This document shows, piece by piece, positions 27,297 through 36,267 of a stretch of 64,000 nt of DNA. The notes under the pieces were generated by a model. The model was given only the letters and a program-made list of their open reading frames with translations, was not told the origin of the DNA and did not search any database. The position numbers and the translations under genes are program-made. The stretch's first letter is position 1. Every line of letters begins with the position of its first letter. This DNA is from UBA11475 sp902486425 (GTDB lineage Bacteria; Bacillota; Clostridia; Christensenellales; Borkfalkiaceae), in contig CABTOK010000007.1 of NCBI GenBank assembly GCA_902486425.1, positions 1-64,000 of the forward strand. The letters run 5' to 3'.

Positions 27297-27372
27297 GCCG
27301 TTCGCGGCAGAATTTTAATCGGGCGCAAACAAACTTTTAATCATATCCGTAAAAACGGGGCGCATATGCGCC
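27297..27372 (+). promoter_or_regulatory. Structured leader of rny with three hairpins
   Basis: GCCG-TTCG-CGGC (27297-27308), CCGT/ACGG (27347-27358) and the perfect palindrome GGCGCATATGCGCC (27359-27372) lie in the about 170-nt leader, the last one 8 bp before the Shine-Dalgarno AGGAGG. Confidence 0.5.
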
Positions 27373-27390
27373 GAAACAGGAGGCAACAAA

Positions 27391-28995
27391 ATGCAAAACA
27401 TCAGTTACGGCTCCCTGTTCTTATCCGATACAATTTCAGGTTTAACAATCGCATTTATAGTTTTAACTGTGATTGCGGCAGGCGTGGCCGTATTTTTCGG
27501 CTTAAGACTGCTTTCTTTTAAAAAGAAACGCAATGAAGAGATTAAGAGTCTCGGCACTGCAAAAGAGCAGGCGCAAAAAATAATCGACGAAGCGAATGCG
27601 CAGAGCAAGGTTATCAAAAAAGAAGCCATATTGGAATCAAAAGAACAGGAACTTAAACTTCGCAACGAATTCGAACGCGAATGTAAAGAAAAACGCGCGG
27701 ACATAGCTCGCGCGGAGAACAGAGTTCAGCAAAAGGAAGACGCTCTCGACAGAAAGAACGAAGAACTTTCTTCTGTGCAGGAAAGTCTTAAAGAAAAGGA
27801 AAAGCAGATAGCTTTGAAGCTCGACGACGTTTCGAAGCAGCATGAAAACATGCTTTTACAGTTCGAAAAGATTTCCAGAATGACGAGAGAAGAAGCCAAA
27901 GCCGAACTCGTCGAAGCCATCAAGGAAGATGCGAGAAAGGACGCAGCCGTTCTCGTCAGAAACATCGAAGCGGAAGCTAAAGAAGAAGCCGATAAAAAGG
28001 CTAAAGAAATAATAGGTCTCGCTATTCAGAAGTGTTCCACCGAACAGGCTTCGGAAACCACGGTTTCGGTAGTACCCCTTCCGAACGATGATATGAAGGC
28101 TCGTATCATCGGCAGAGAAGGAAGAAACATCAGAACGCTCGAACAGGCTACGGGCATCGAACTCATCATCGACGATACTCCCGAAGTAGTTATCGTTTCG
28201 GGCTTCGATCCGGTAAGAAGAGAAGTTGCGAGAGTCGCTCTCGAAAAGCTTATTCAGGACGGAAGAATTCATCCGGCGAGAATAGAAGAAACGGTCGAAA
28301 AGGTTAAAAAAGAAATCGACCAGCAGATAAAAGAAGCAGGCGAAGCCGCTATGTTCGAATGCGGTATCTTCGGACTTCATCCCGAAGTCGTAAAGACGCT
28401 CGGCAGACTTAAATTCAGAACGAGCTACGGTCAGAACGTCCTGAAACACTCTATCGAAGTGTCCCATTTAGCCGGCGTTATGGCAGCAGAACTCGGAGTT
28501 GACGTAAATATGGCTAAGCGTGCGGGACTTTTACACGACTTAGGCAAGGCAGTAGACTTCGAAGTCGAAGGCACGCATATGCAGATCGGTGCGGATATAG
28601 CTAAAAAGTATAAAGAAAATCCTCTTATAGTAAACGCGATAGCCGCTCACCACGGCGACGTGGAACCAAAATCTATCGAAGCTATTCTTATCCAGGCGGC
28701 GGACTCGATTTCGGGCGCTCGTCCCGGAGCAAGACGCGAAACGACTACAAACTACGTAAAACGTCTGCAGAAGCTCGAAGAACTCGTAGGGGAATTCAAG
28801 GGAGTAGACAACTGTTACGCTATTCAGGCGGGCAGAGAAATCCGCGTTATCGTAAAACCCGATCAGATTTCGGACAGCGAAACGTTATTCTTAGCTAAGG
28901 ACATCGCTAAAAAGATAGAAGAAGAACTCGAATATCCCGGACAGATCAAGGTCAACGTTATAAGGGAAACGAGAGCTACCGAATTTGCGAAATAA
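27391..28995 (+). CDS. rny: Ribonuclease Y
   Basis: Membrane-anchored endonuclease that starts bulk mRNA decay. It is 534 residues: N-terminal helix (about 13-36), a long coiled coil (about 45-210), a KH domain with IIGREGRNIRTLEQATG (about 233-249), and an HD domain with LLHDLGKAVD and HHGDVEP. AGGAGG precedes the ATG at 27391. It is the classical neighbour downstream of recA, transcribed from its own promoter with a long structured leader that could serve autoregulation. Confidence 0.97.
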   Translation: MQNISYGSLFLSDTISGLTIAFIVLTVIAAGVAVFFGLRLLSFKKKRNEEIKSLGTAKEQAQKIIDEANAQSKVIKKEAILESKEQELKLRNEFERECKEKRADIARAENRVQQKEDALDRKNEELSSVQESLKEKEKQIALKLDDVSKQHENMLLQFEKISRMTREEAKAELVEAIKEDARKDAAVLVRNIEAEAKEEADKKAKEIIGLAIQKCSTEQASETTVSVVPLPNDDMKARIIGREGRNIRTLEQATGIELIIDDTPEVVIVSGFDPVRREVARVALEKLIQDGRIHPARIEETVEKVKKEIDQQIKEAGEAAMFECGIFGLHPEVVKTLGRLKFRTSYGQNVLKHSIEVSHLAGVMAAELGVDVNMAKRAGLLHDLGKAVDFEVEGTHMQIGADIAKKYKENPLIVNAIAAHHGDVEPKSIEAILIQAADSISGARPGARRETTTNYVKRLQKLEELVGEFKGVDNCYAIQAGREIRVIVKPDQISDSETLFLAKDIAKKIEEELEYPGQIKVNVIRETRATEFAK

Positions 28996-29070
28996 CGGAT
29001 TGAAATCGGAATAACAAGATTAGGATCCGAAAATAACAGAGTCGGAATTCCGAAAAACAAAATCAAAAAT

Positions 29071-29111
29071 AAAAGACTTACGGGAATTATAACTTTCCGC
29101 AAGTCTTTTTT
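29071..29111 (+). terminator. Terminator after rny
   Basis: AAAGACTT plus CGG pair with CCG plus AAGTCTTT around a central loop; T run follows. Confidence 0.9.
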
Positions 29112-29223
29112 GTTATATTTATGAGTTTTTCAACCTGCCGGAAGAAAAATCCCGGTTTTTACGGCGGCGGAATTTAACCTTAAAAATAATTTCGGTAAAA
29201 TTGTAAGGAATTTAATATTTATC

Positions 29224-29252
29224 TTGAATTTGTAAAAAAGCGGTGATATAAT
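29224..29252 (+). promoter_or_regulatory. Promoter of the MORN-SGNH hydrolase gene
   Basis: TTGAAT (29224-29229), 17-bp spacer, TATAAT (29247-29252). Confidence 0.8.
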
Positions 29253-29327
29253 AATGATAGTTTTGCAAAAGCGAATAATTTTTCGCTTAAAAGCTATTAA
29301 AAACAATAAATAATAAAGGAATTCATT

Positions 29328-30419
29328 ATGAAAAAGGTATTTACCGAAGATCTGGACAAAGTAGGAATGCGTTGGTTTACTCCGGATAACGGAGAATGGA
29401 AAGAAGGCGTACCTTGTAAAGGTATAGGAGAAGAAAAATATCGTGAAGGTTCCGTTTATATAGGAGAGATGGAATATAACGGCGAGATTTTTTATAAGCA
29501 GGGACACGGCATACAGTATTTCGGCGAGTCCACTTATCACGACGGAACTGCTTTCGGCGGTCCCGAAGATTCTGTTACGCTTATGTACGAAGGCGACTTT
29601 GATCATTCCAAAGCCGACTGGTTCTACGGCAACGGAATTTTCTATTTCACCCGTAAGGACGGCACGCCCGTCGCGCTCACGCACGGGTTTTTTACAGGCG
29701 TAGCAAATTACGGTCCGTGGGAAGGAAAATTCGACGAGACGAAACTTCTCCCGGGATATTCGCTCGATATGGAAGTCAAACTCATACCTTTCGAATTCAG
29801 ATTCAAAAAGTATATAAAAGAATATACCGCGCTTAACTTTCCGAAATACGAATACGTATTCTTCGGCGACAGCTGGATGGACTTGTGGCTCAGCCATAAC
29901 GACGTCGATCCCACTCTGTACGGATCCGAATTCAATGAAGACAAGGGAGATATGTCTGCGGTAAACGTAGGCGTCGGCGGAACGAGATTTTCGGACTGGT
30001 ACGACGAAAGAATGGATAATCTCGTACTTAAATTCGACGCAGACAAGTTTGTAATAAATCTCGGATTCAACGATCTTCACAGCGGTCAGTCGGTAGATTT
30101 TGCGGAATCGGAATGTAAGAGAGTTATAAACAAAATTTCAGCATATAAGAAAAATGCGAAAATTTATCTCTGTTCGCTCACTCACTGTACGGCGTTTACT
30201 TCGTATTGGGAAAAGGAAGACGAGCTTAACGGCAGATTCAAAAAAATCGCAGCCGAAAACCCGAACGTTATTTATCTTGCTACCGGCGAACTGTTTCTTG
30301 ATAAAAACGGCAAACCGTTTGAAAATATGGACGACTACTGCATAGCCGACCATCTCCATTTGAACCGCAAAGGTTACGATATATGGGGACCGTATATCCT
30401 TAATGCCGTCAAGGACTGA
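29328..30419 (+). CDS. MORN-repeat/SGNH (GDSL-type) hydrolase fusion
   Basis: The protein has 363 residues. The first half has MORN-like repeats (YIGEMEYNGEIFYKQGHG, about 43-60, and YEGDFDHSKADWFYGNG, about 87-103). The second half is an SGNH hydrolase: block I FFGDSW with nucleophile Ser182, block II NVGVGGTRF, block III GFNDLH, and block V DHLH with Asp341 and His344. No signal peptide or membrane helix is seen, so it should act in the cytosol. SGNH enzymes are esterases or deacetylases of lipids, sugars or peptidoglycan; MORN repeats often bind lipids. A role on a lipid or acylated sugar is therefore plausible but unproven. AAAGGA precedes the ATG; the gene is monocistronic. Confidence 0.85.
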   Translation: MKKVFTEDLDKVGMRWFTPDNGEWKEGVPCKGIGEEKYREGSVYIGEMEYNGEIFYKQGHGIQYFGESTYHDGTAFGGPEDSVTLMYEGDFDHSKADWFYGNGIFYFTRKDGTPVALTHGFFTGVANYGPWEGKFDETKLLPGYSLDMEVKLIPFEFRFKKYIKEYTALNFPKYEYVFFGDSWMDLWLSHNDVDPTLYGSEFNEDKGDMSAVNVGVGGTRFSDWYDERMDNLVLKFDADKFVINLGFNDLHSGQSVDFAESECKRVINKISAYKKNAKIYLCSLTHCTAFTSYWEKEDELNGRFKKIAAENPNVIYLATGELFLDKNGKPFENMDDYCIADHLHLNRKGYDIWGPYILNAVKD

Positions 30420-30445
30420 ATAGTACCAACGGTAAAATAAAATTT

Positions 30446-30475
30446 AAAAGGACGCTTTTTAGGCGTCCTTTTTTG
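30446..30475 (+). terminator. Rho-independent terminator
   Basis: AAAAGGACGC (30446-30455) with GCGTCCTTTT (30463-30472), T run. Confidence 0.93.
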
Positions 30476-30590
30476 CGTTTGACGATAATATAGTCGTAAA
30501 ACGATACGGTTATTGCAAAATATGATATAAATAAAATTATTATCTTGCATTTATCCGGATTTTTTGGTAAAATTTTACAGAGGAATTTTT

Positions 30591-31271
30591 ATGAGAATGA
30601 GAAGAAAAAAGTACCTTGACGAAAGACTTTTGTCGTGCAAGGACTATATTATATATTTCGAAGAACGCGAACGTTACGGAAGACCCGATAAAAACGATTA
30701 TCCGACTACCGATTATAAAGAAGCCTTCGGTAACGATAACCCCGTACGGCTTGAAATCGGTTGCGGCAAGGGCAAATTTATTTTCGAAACCGCTGTGAAT
30801 AATCCCGGTATAAACTTTATTGCAGTCGAAAAGGACGATAACGTAATAGTCTCGGCGATCGAAAAGGTTAAAAACGCGGGACTGAAAAACGTAAAATTCA
30901 TGATAGTCCGAGCCGAAAACCTCGATATGCTTATTCCCGAAAATTCGGTCGAAAAAATCTATCTCAACTTTTCGTGTCCTTATCCTAAAAAGACTTATAA
31001 GAACCGAAGACTCACGAACCCGAGATTTTTACGGCTTTATTCTTCGCTCTTGTCGCGCGGCGGCAGCATAATACAAAAGACGGACAACGCGGACTTTTTC
31101 GAATATTCCGTAAACAGCTTCAAAGAAGAAAATTATATTCTTACCGGCGTAACGTACGATTTGTATTCTTCTGAATTTTATAACGGTAACGTAGCCACAG
31201 AGTACGAAGAAAAATTCGTATACGAAAATAAGCCGATAATGCGGCTCGAAGCGTTTCCGCCCGAAAAATGA
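30591..31271 (+). CDS. trmB: tRNA (guanine-N7-)-methyltransferase with an altered active-site motif
   Basis: Methylates G46 of tRNAs with SAM. It has 226 residues from the ATG at 30591, which has AGAGGA upstream; a longer TTG start at 30564 lacks a site. The SAM loop EIGCGKGKF and the second motif KTDN-x2-FFEYS are intact. The usual N-F-S-D-P-W-P-K motif reads NFSCPYPKK here: the conserved aspartate is Cys129 (codon TGT at 30975-30977) and W is Y. That aspartate is important for activity in studied homologues, so function or mechanism may be changed. RRLTNPRFL downstream is normal. Confidence 0.9.
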   Translation: MRMRRKKYLDERLLSCKDYIIYFEERERYGRPDKNDYPTTDYKEAFGNDNPVRLEIGCGKGKFIFETAVNNPGINFIAVEKDDNVIVSAIEKVKNAGLKNVKFMIVRAENLDMLIPENSVEKIYLNFSCPYPKKTYKNRRLTNPRFLRLYSSLLSRGGSIIQKTDNADFFEYSVNSFKEENYILTGVTYDLYSSEFYNGNVATEYEEKFVYENKPIMRLEAFPPEK

Positions 31272-31290
31272 TTAAAGGCTTATCAAACTG

Positions 31291-31319
31291 TTGCGGAAAG
31301 CGATAAAAAGCGATATAAT
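31291..31319 (+). promoter_or_regulatory. Promoter of gpmI
   Basis: TTGCGG (31291-31296), 17-bp spacer, TATAAT (31314-31319). Confidence 0.82.
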
Positions 31320-31344
31320 ACGATTGATTAAAAGAGGTGATATT

Positions 31345-32913
31345 ATGCAGAAACCTAATATGATAATAATTATGGACGGTTACGGGCTCGCTCCGGCGTC
31401 CAAGGGCAACGCCATCGAACTCGAAGGCAGCCCCGTTATAAAAAAATTGCAGAAAGAATATCCGTCCACCACTCTCGGCGCGTCGGGCATGAGCGTAGGA
31501 CTCCCCGAAGGACAGATGGGCAATTCCGAAGTCGGACACCTTAACATGGGCGCCGGCAGAATAGTCTATCAGGATCTTACAAAGATAACCAAAGCCATAC
31601 AGGACGGCGACTTTTTTAAGAACGAAGCCATAGTAAAAGCTATGGACAACGCCGTAAACAATAACAAAAAGCTTCACTTATACGGTCTTTTGTCGGACGG
31701 CGGCGTTCATTCGCACATAACCCATCTTTTCGCCCTCTTAAAAATGGCGAAGGATATGGGCGTAAAAGAAACTTACGTTCACTGCTTTATGGACGGAAGA
31801 GACACCGCGCCGACTTCGGGCGTAGAATACGTCAAAGAACTCGAAGCCGAAATCAAAAAGCTTGATTACGGTAAAATAGCGTCGCTTTCCGGAAGATATT
31901 ACGCTATGGACAGAGACAACAACTGGGACAGAATCGAAAAGGCTTACGATATGCTCGTTGCGGGCGACGGCGTACATGCCGGAGATCCCGTTACCGCTCT
32001 CGAAGAAAGCTATAAAGCGGGCGTTACGGACGAATTCGTTCTTCCCACCAAAATTTATGAAAACGGAAAGCCCGTCGGACTTATCGAAAAGGGCGATTCG
32101 ATAATCTTCTTCAACTTCAGACCGGACAGAGCGAGACAGATAACGAGAGCTATGTCGCAGGAAGAATTCACGCCGTATATGGACGAAGAAAAGGGCAAGA
32201 AGATGTATTTTGAAAGAAAAACAGGCTTTTTGGCTCCCGTGTACACCTGCTTCGCCGTTTACGACTCGTCGTTTAAGAACGTTTACGTAGCCTTCCCGCC
32301 GGATGAAATAAAGAATACTCTTCCGCAGTATCTCGCATCCAAAGGATTAAAACAGCTCCATATAGCGGAAACCGAAAAGTATGCCCACGTTACGTTCTTC
32401 TTCAACGCCAAGCTCGAAGCTCCCGTAGAAGGAGAAACGAGAGTCGTTATCCCGTCTCCCAAGGTTGCGACTTACGATTTAAAGCCTGAAATGAGTGCGA
32501 ACGAAGTTACCGCCAAAGTGCTTGAAGAAATCGAAGCGGATAACTTTGACGTAATCATTCTTAACTTCGCAAACTGCGATATGGTTGGTCATACGGGAGT
32601 TATTCCGGCTGCCGAAAAGGCGGTCGAAACCGTAGATACGAACGTCGGAAAGATTGTTGAAGAAGTTCTTAAAAAAGGCGGCGTGGCTCTTATTACCGCC
32701 GACCACGGCAATGCGGACAAGATGCTCGACGAAAACGGCGAACCTTTCACCGCGCATACGACGAACAGAGTTCCTTTCATACTCGTAGGGAATAAGTTCA
32801 AAAACGTAACCCTTCACGAAGGCGTTCTCGCGGACATCGCTCCCACGCTTTTGGACTGCATGGGACTTGAAAAACCCGTCGAAATGACCGGTAAAACTTT
32901 AATAAATCACTGA
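31345..32913 (+). CDS. gpmI: 2,3-bisphosphoglycerate-independent phosphoglycerate mutase
   Basis: Glycolytic interconversion of 3- and 2-phosphoglycerate, manganese-dependent. It is 522 residues from the ATG at 31345 (AGAGGTGA upstream); the longer frame to 31291 runs through the promoter. Metal site IIIMDGYG near the N-terminus, nucleophile Ser61 in GQMGNSEVGHLNMGAGR, HCFMDGRDTAP, RPDRARQ and the second metal site TADHGNADKM are all present. Length is normal. Confidence 0.97.
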   Translation: MQKPNMIIIMDGYGLAPASKGNAIELEGSPVIKKLQKEYPSTTLGASGMSVGLPEGQMGNSEVGHLNMGAGRIVYQDLTKITKAIQDGDFFKNEAIVKAMDNAVNNNKKLHLYGLLSDGGVHSHITHLFALLKMAKDMGVKETYVHCFMDGRDTAPTSGVEYVKELEAEIKKLDYGKIASLSGRYYAMDRDNNWDRIEKAYDMLVAGDGVHAGDPVTALEESYKAGVTDEFVLPTKIYENGKPVGLIEKGDSIIFFNFRPDRARQITRAMSQEEFTPYMDEEKGKKMYFERKTGFLAPVYTCFAVYDSSFKNVYVAFPPDEIKNTLPQYLASKGLKQLHIAETEKYAHVTFFFNAKLEAPVEGETRVVIPSPKVATYDLKPEMSANEVTAKVLEEIEADNFDVIILNFANCDMVGHTGVIPAAEKAVETVDTNVGKIVEEVLKKGGVALITADHGNADKMLDENGEPFTAHTTNRVPFILVGNKFKNVTLHEGVLADIAPTLLDCMGLEKPVEMTGKTLINH

Positions 32914-32938
32914 TTGTGAGAAAAATCGTTAAAAACAG

Positions 32939-32967
32939 TTGTAATTATCGAAAAACTATGGTATAAT
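32939..32967 (+). promoter_or_regulatory. Promoter of secG
   Basis: TTGTAA (32939-32944), 17-bp spacer, TATAAT (32962-32967). Confidence 0.82.
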
Positions 32968-33012
32968 TTTTCTGCTTTTAGCGGCAAATGCTTCAATAAG
33001 CGAGGTTCAATT

Positions 33013-33327
33013 ATGAATAATATACTTTTACTTTTAGCAGATACGTCAAATCCGAATCACATCGGCGGTTTTTGGGAAGCTGTTCCCATTATCAATGCCG
33101 TTATCAGCGCAATAATACTTTTATGCTCGATTTTCGTCGTTGCGATAGTTCTCGTTCAGCCGAGCAACTCTTCCGGCATCGGCGCGATTTCCGGTCAGTC
33201 GGAAACCTTCTATTCGAAGAACAAGGGCAAAACAACCGAAAGCAAACTTAAAAAGCTCACGGTTATCGCTTCGATAATCCTTGCCGTTTGCTGCATTTTG
33301 CTTGTTGTTCTCAACTACATCAGATAA
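33013..33327 (+). CDS. secG: Preprotein translocase subunit SecG
   Basis: Small membrane subunit of the SecYEG channel. It has 104 residues with two helices (about 25-50 and 80-102), the conserved VLVQPSNSSGIGA-x-SG segment between them and a basic loop (KNKGKTTESKLKKL). The N-terminus before the first helix is longer than in Bacillus. Upstream of rnr and smpB as is typical in Firmicutes. Confidence 0.93.
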   Translation: MNNILLLLADTSNPNHIGGFWEAVPIINAVISAIILLCSIFVVAIVLVQPSNSSGIGAISGQSETFYSKNKGKTTESKLKKLTVIASIILAVCCILLVVLNYIR

Positions 33328-33345
33328 TAAAATCTTAAATCGAAG

Positions 33346-33371
33346 GCGGGCGTTTTTTACGTCCGCTTTTT
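33346..33371 (+). terminator. Terminator after secG
   Basis: GCGGGCG (33346-33352) pairs with CGTCCGC (33360-33366, one G-T), then T run. A gap of 160 bp without further features precedes rnr. Confidence 0.78.
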
Positions 33372-33533
33372 ATTTAAATAGAATTTTATAAAGGCGTGTT
33401 GCGTGGATCTTACGATAAGGATAGGAAAACACGGATAAATCGGATTATCGCCGCAAAAACGGTAAAGAGTAAAAAATAAATTATAACTATAGATTTTAAT
33501 TAAAAGGGAAAATATTAAAACGAAGGGACTTTA

Positions 33534-35702
33534 ATGAAAGATAAAAAATACAATCGTCCGGGGAATAAAAGAAGCAGACAAACGGACAAAACGAAAAAAT
33601 TGAAAAAGGGTACTCATATAGGATACGGGGACAGAAAGACTCTCGGAATAAAAACCGATTGGCACGCTTTCGAGAATACAGGTAGTAAAAAACGCTTCCA
33701 GAGGGAAGAAATTACGGGAACGATCGAAGGAACGAAAAACGGCTACGCATTTCTTATTCCTGATAACGGCGGCGAAGACTTTTTTATAAATCAGTCGGAC
33801 TTAAACGGTGCAATAAGCGGCGATAAGGTACTCGCCGTAATAAAAGAAAAAACGTCCCGCCGTACGGTGGCAAAGGTTGAAAAGGTCGTCGAAAGGGGAA
33901 TAAAAAGAATAGTCGGCACATATTTTGCAGACAGATTCGGCGGTTACGTCGTTTCGGACGATCCGAAGTACAATACCGAAGTAAACGTGAAAAGAGAATC
34001 TTCGGGTGACGCGACGACGGGCGACAAGGTAGTGCTTGAAATTACCGAATTTCCGAAAATCGGCTGTCCCGAAGGAATCATAACGTCAGTTCTCGGCAAA
34101 AGATTTTCAAGAAAAGCCGAAATAGCTTCTATCGCCGCTGCGTATAATTTTAACGAGGCTTTTGACGAAGCCGTTATAAAAGAAGCCGAAGAAGTTTCGG
34201 AATCGGTAGAAATCGCAGTAAAGGGCAGAAAAGACTTCAGAAAAGATATTGTAGTCACCATCGACGGCGAAACCGCAAAAGACTACGACGACGCAGTGTC
34301 GGTGAGAAAAACTTTTTCAGGATACGAACTCGACGTGCATATCGCAGACGTTACTGAGTATGTAAGGGCTAAAAGCGAACTCGATAAATCGGCATTGGAA
34401 CGCGGAACGAGCGTTTATTTTCCGGAAACGGTTATTCCTATGCTGCCGCAATCTCTTTGCAACGACAAATGCTCGCTGCTTCCTGAGAAAGACAGACTTA
34501 CGCTTTCATGCGCGATGAAGTTCGATAAAAACGGCAACATGACAGGCAGCAAAATTTATAAATCGATTATCCGCTCTAAGGCGCGCCTTACTTATACGGC
34601 TGTTTTCGAAGAGCTTTTAGGTTATGCAAATAAAAACGGCCTCGAAACAGAAAAGGGTGATTCTCTATCCGAAAAACCGGAAGTCGAAAACGGCGGGTTT
34701 TCGGAAATAACGCCCGAAATTAAAGAAATGCTCGTAAACGCTTTCGACCTTTATATGCTTATAAAGAAAAAACGTTCCGACAGGGGAAGCATCGATCTCG
34801 ACGTCGGAGATTCTGACATTTACGTTAAAAACGGTAAGGTCGTCGTCGAAAGAGCGAAAACGGATTTTGCTCACGGAATGATTGAAGAATTTATGATCTC
34901 GGCAAACGAAGCGGTTGCGGAATATGCGGAGAAAAATAAACTTCCGTTTATATACAGAATACACGAAAAGCCCTCGGAAGAAAAACTCGCCGCTCTCGAA
35001 GCGTTTTTAAACGATTTGTCATTGCGGTGCGATTTAAGCGGTACTGTATCGCCCAAGACCTACCGTGATATACTAAAGAGCGTCGAAAACGAACCGATAC
35101 ACGACCTTGTAAACAAAGTTATGCTCCGCAGTATGCAAAAAGCCAAGTATTCGCCCGAAAATTCAGGGCATTTCGGCTTGTCGAGCAGATGCTACTGTCA
35201 TTTTACTTCGCCGATACGCCGTTATCCCGACCTTTATATTCACAGAATATTGAAAAAGTTTATTGATAATAAAGAGAAAAGCGGTACGTTTTCGGAGGAA
35301 CAGGTAATGTTTGCCGCTGCCGCAGCCGAAAAATCTTCGAAAAACGAACGTAACGCCGAACTTGCCGAACGCGCTGCGGACGATTATTATAAAACCGTTT
35401 ATATGTCAGGCTTTATAGGCGAAAGTTTTAAAGGAATCATAAGCGGAGTTACAGCAAGGGGATTCTTCGTCGAGCTTGAAAATACTTGCGAAGGCTTGGT
35501 GAAAACAGAATCGCTTAAAGGCAAAGGCAGATTCGAATTCGATGAAAAGTCTCTTACGCTTTTTTCGGGCAAAACTCGTTATCGGATAGGCGACGAAGTC
35601 GAAATTACCGTTAAAGACACGGATCTTATGGCGAAAAAGACAGAATTCGTATTAAAAGACGAAAGTATTCGTTGCAAAAATAAAAAACGTATAGTAAAAT
35701 AA
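33534..35702 (+). CDS. rnr: Ribonuclease R
   Basis: 3'-5' exoribonuclease that degrades structured RNA and works with tmRNA in quality control. It is 722 residues with a basic N-terminal tail (1-60), cold-shock domains (about 60-215), the RNB core with TIDGETAKDYDDAV (catalytic aspartates), HIADVTEYV, RGTSVYFPETVIPMLP, HFTSPIRRYPDL, and a C-terminal S1 domain (about 630-710). AAGGGA precedes the ATG. An insertion of about 20 residues (GLETEKGDSLSEKPEVENGG) lies in the RNB region. smpB starts 4 bp after its stop. Confidence 0.96.
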   Translation: MKDKKYNRPGNKRSRQTDKTKKLKKGTHIGYGDRKTLGIKTDWHAFENTGSKKRFQREEITGTIEGTKNGYAFLIPDNGGEDFFINQSDLNGAISGDKVLAVIKEKTSRRTVAKVEKVVERGIKRIVGTYFADRFGGYVVSDDPKYNTEVNVKRESSGDATTGDKVVLEITEFPKIGCPEGIITSVLGKRFSRKAEIASIAAAYNFNEAFDEAVIKEAEEVSESVEIAVKGRKDFRKDIVVTIDGETAKDYDDAVSVRKTFSGYELDVHIADVTEYVRAKSELDKSALERGTSVYFPETVIPMLPQSLCNDKCSLLPEKDRLTLSCAMKFDKNGNMTGSKIYKSIIRSKARLTYTAVFEELLGYANKNGLETEKGDSLSEKPEVENGGFSEITPEIKEMLVNAFDLYMLIKKKRSDRGSIDLDVGDSDIYVKNGKVVVERAKTDFAHGMIEEFMISANEAVAEYAEKNKLPFIYRIHEKPSEEKLAALEAFLNDLSLRCDLSGTVSPKTYRDILKSVENEPIHDLVNKVMLRSMQKAKYSPENSGHFGLSSRCYCHFTSPIRRYPDLYIHRILKKFIDNKEKSGTFSEEQVMFAAAAAEKSSKNERNAELAERAADDYYKTVYMSGFIGESFKGIISGVTARGFFVELENTCEGLVKTESLKGKGRFEFDEKSLTLFSGKTRYRIGDEVEITVKDTDLMAKKTEFVLKDESIRCKNKKRIVK

Positions 35703-35706
35703 AAGT

Positions 35707-36171
35707 ATGGACGAAAAAAACTATAAGACGATAGCCGTTAACAGACAGGCTCAGCACGAATATTTCGTACTCGAGAAGTATGAAGCCGGCATCGTTCTCA
35801 CCGGCGACGAAGTAAAATCGGTAAAAAACGGCAACGTCAACTTAAAAGACAGCTTTATTTTTGCCGAATATAACACGCTCGTCATCAAAAATATGCATAT
35901 TTCCGTGTATGAAAAGTCCGACGGCTTCGCTATAAAAGACGCAAAAAGGGACAGAAAACTTCTGATGAAAAAGTCAGAGGTCCAGAAGCTTAAACAGAAG
36001 GTGGAAAAGGCGGGACTTACGCTTATTCCGCTTAAAATTTATCTGAAAGGCGCTCTTATCAAGTTCGAAATCGCTCTTTGCAAAGGTAAACATACCTATG
36101 ACAAAAAGGCGGATTTAATCGAAAAGGATAATAAACGCGCCGTCGAAAGACAGCTTAAAAATTACAAATAA
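35707..36171 (+). CDS. smpB: SsrA-binding protein SmpB
   Basis: Binds the tRNA-like part of tmRNA and delivers it to stalled ribosomes. It has 154 residues with NRQAQHEYFVLEKYEAGIVLTGDEVKS at the N-terminus and the basic C-terminal tail KGKHTYDKKADLIEKDNKRAVERQLKNYK. It lies 4 bp after rnr and about 96 bp before the tmRNA gene it serves. Its Shine-Dalgarno is inside rnr (weak), suggesting coupling. Confidence 0.97.
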   Translation: MDEKNYKTIAVNRQAQHEYFVLEKYEAGIVLTGDEVKSVKNGNVNLKDSFIFAEYNTLVIKNMHISVYEKSDGFAIKDAKRDRKLLMKKSEVQKLKQKVEKAGLTLIPLKIYLKGALIKFEIALCKGKHTYDKKADLIEKDNKRAVERQLKNYK

Positions 36172-36181
36172 AAATAACTTT

Positions 36182-36204
36182 GGTATTATTTCGCCGGGAC
36201 AGGT
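36182..36204 (+). repeat. GGTA-N13-ACAGGT element, copy B
   Basis: GGTA 36182-36185, ACAGGT 36199-36204, between smpB and the tmRNA gene, preceded by TTT as in other copies. Confidence 0.6.
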
Positions 36205-36267
36205 GTTGTAAAACCAGTGCTTGAATCGGCGGATTAACAATAAAAAGAGGCTGAAAAGTCGTTACAT

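Noticed and set aside
31291..31344. Longer gpmI start at the TTG at 31291
   Set aside because: This TTG is the -35 element of a consensus promoter; the ATG at 31345 has a strong ribosome binding site.
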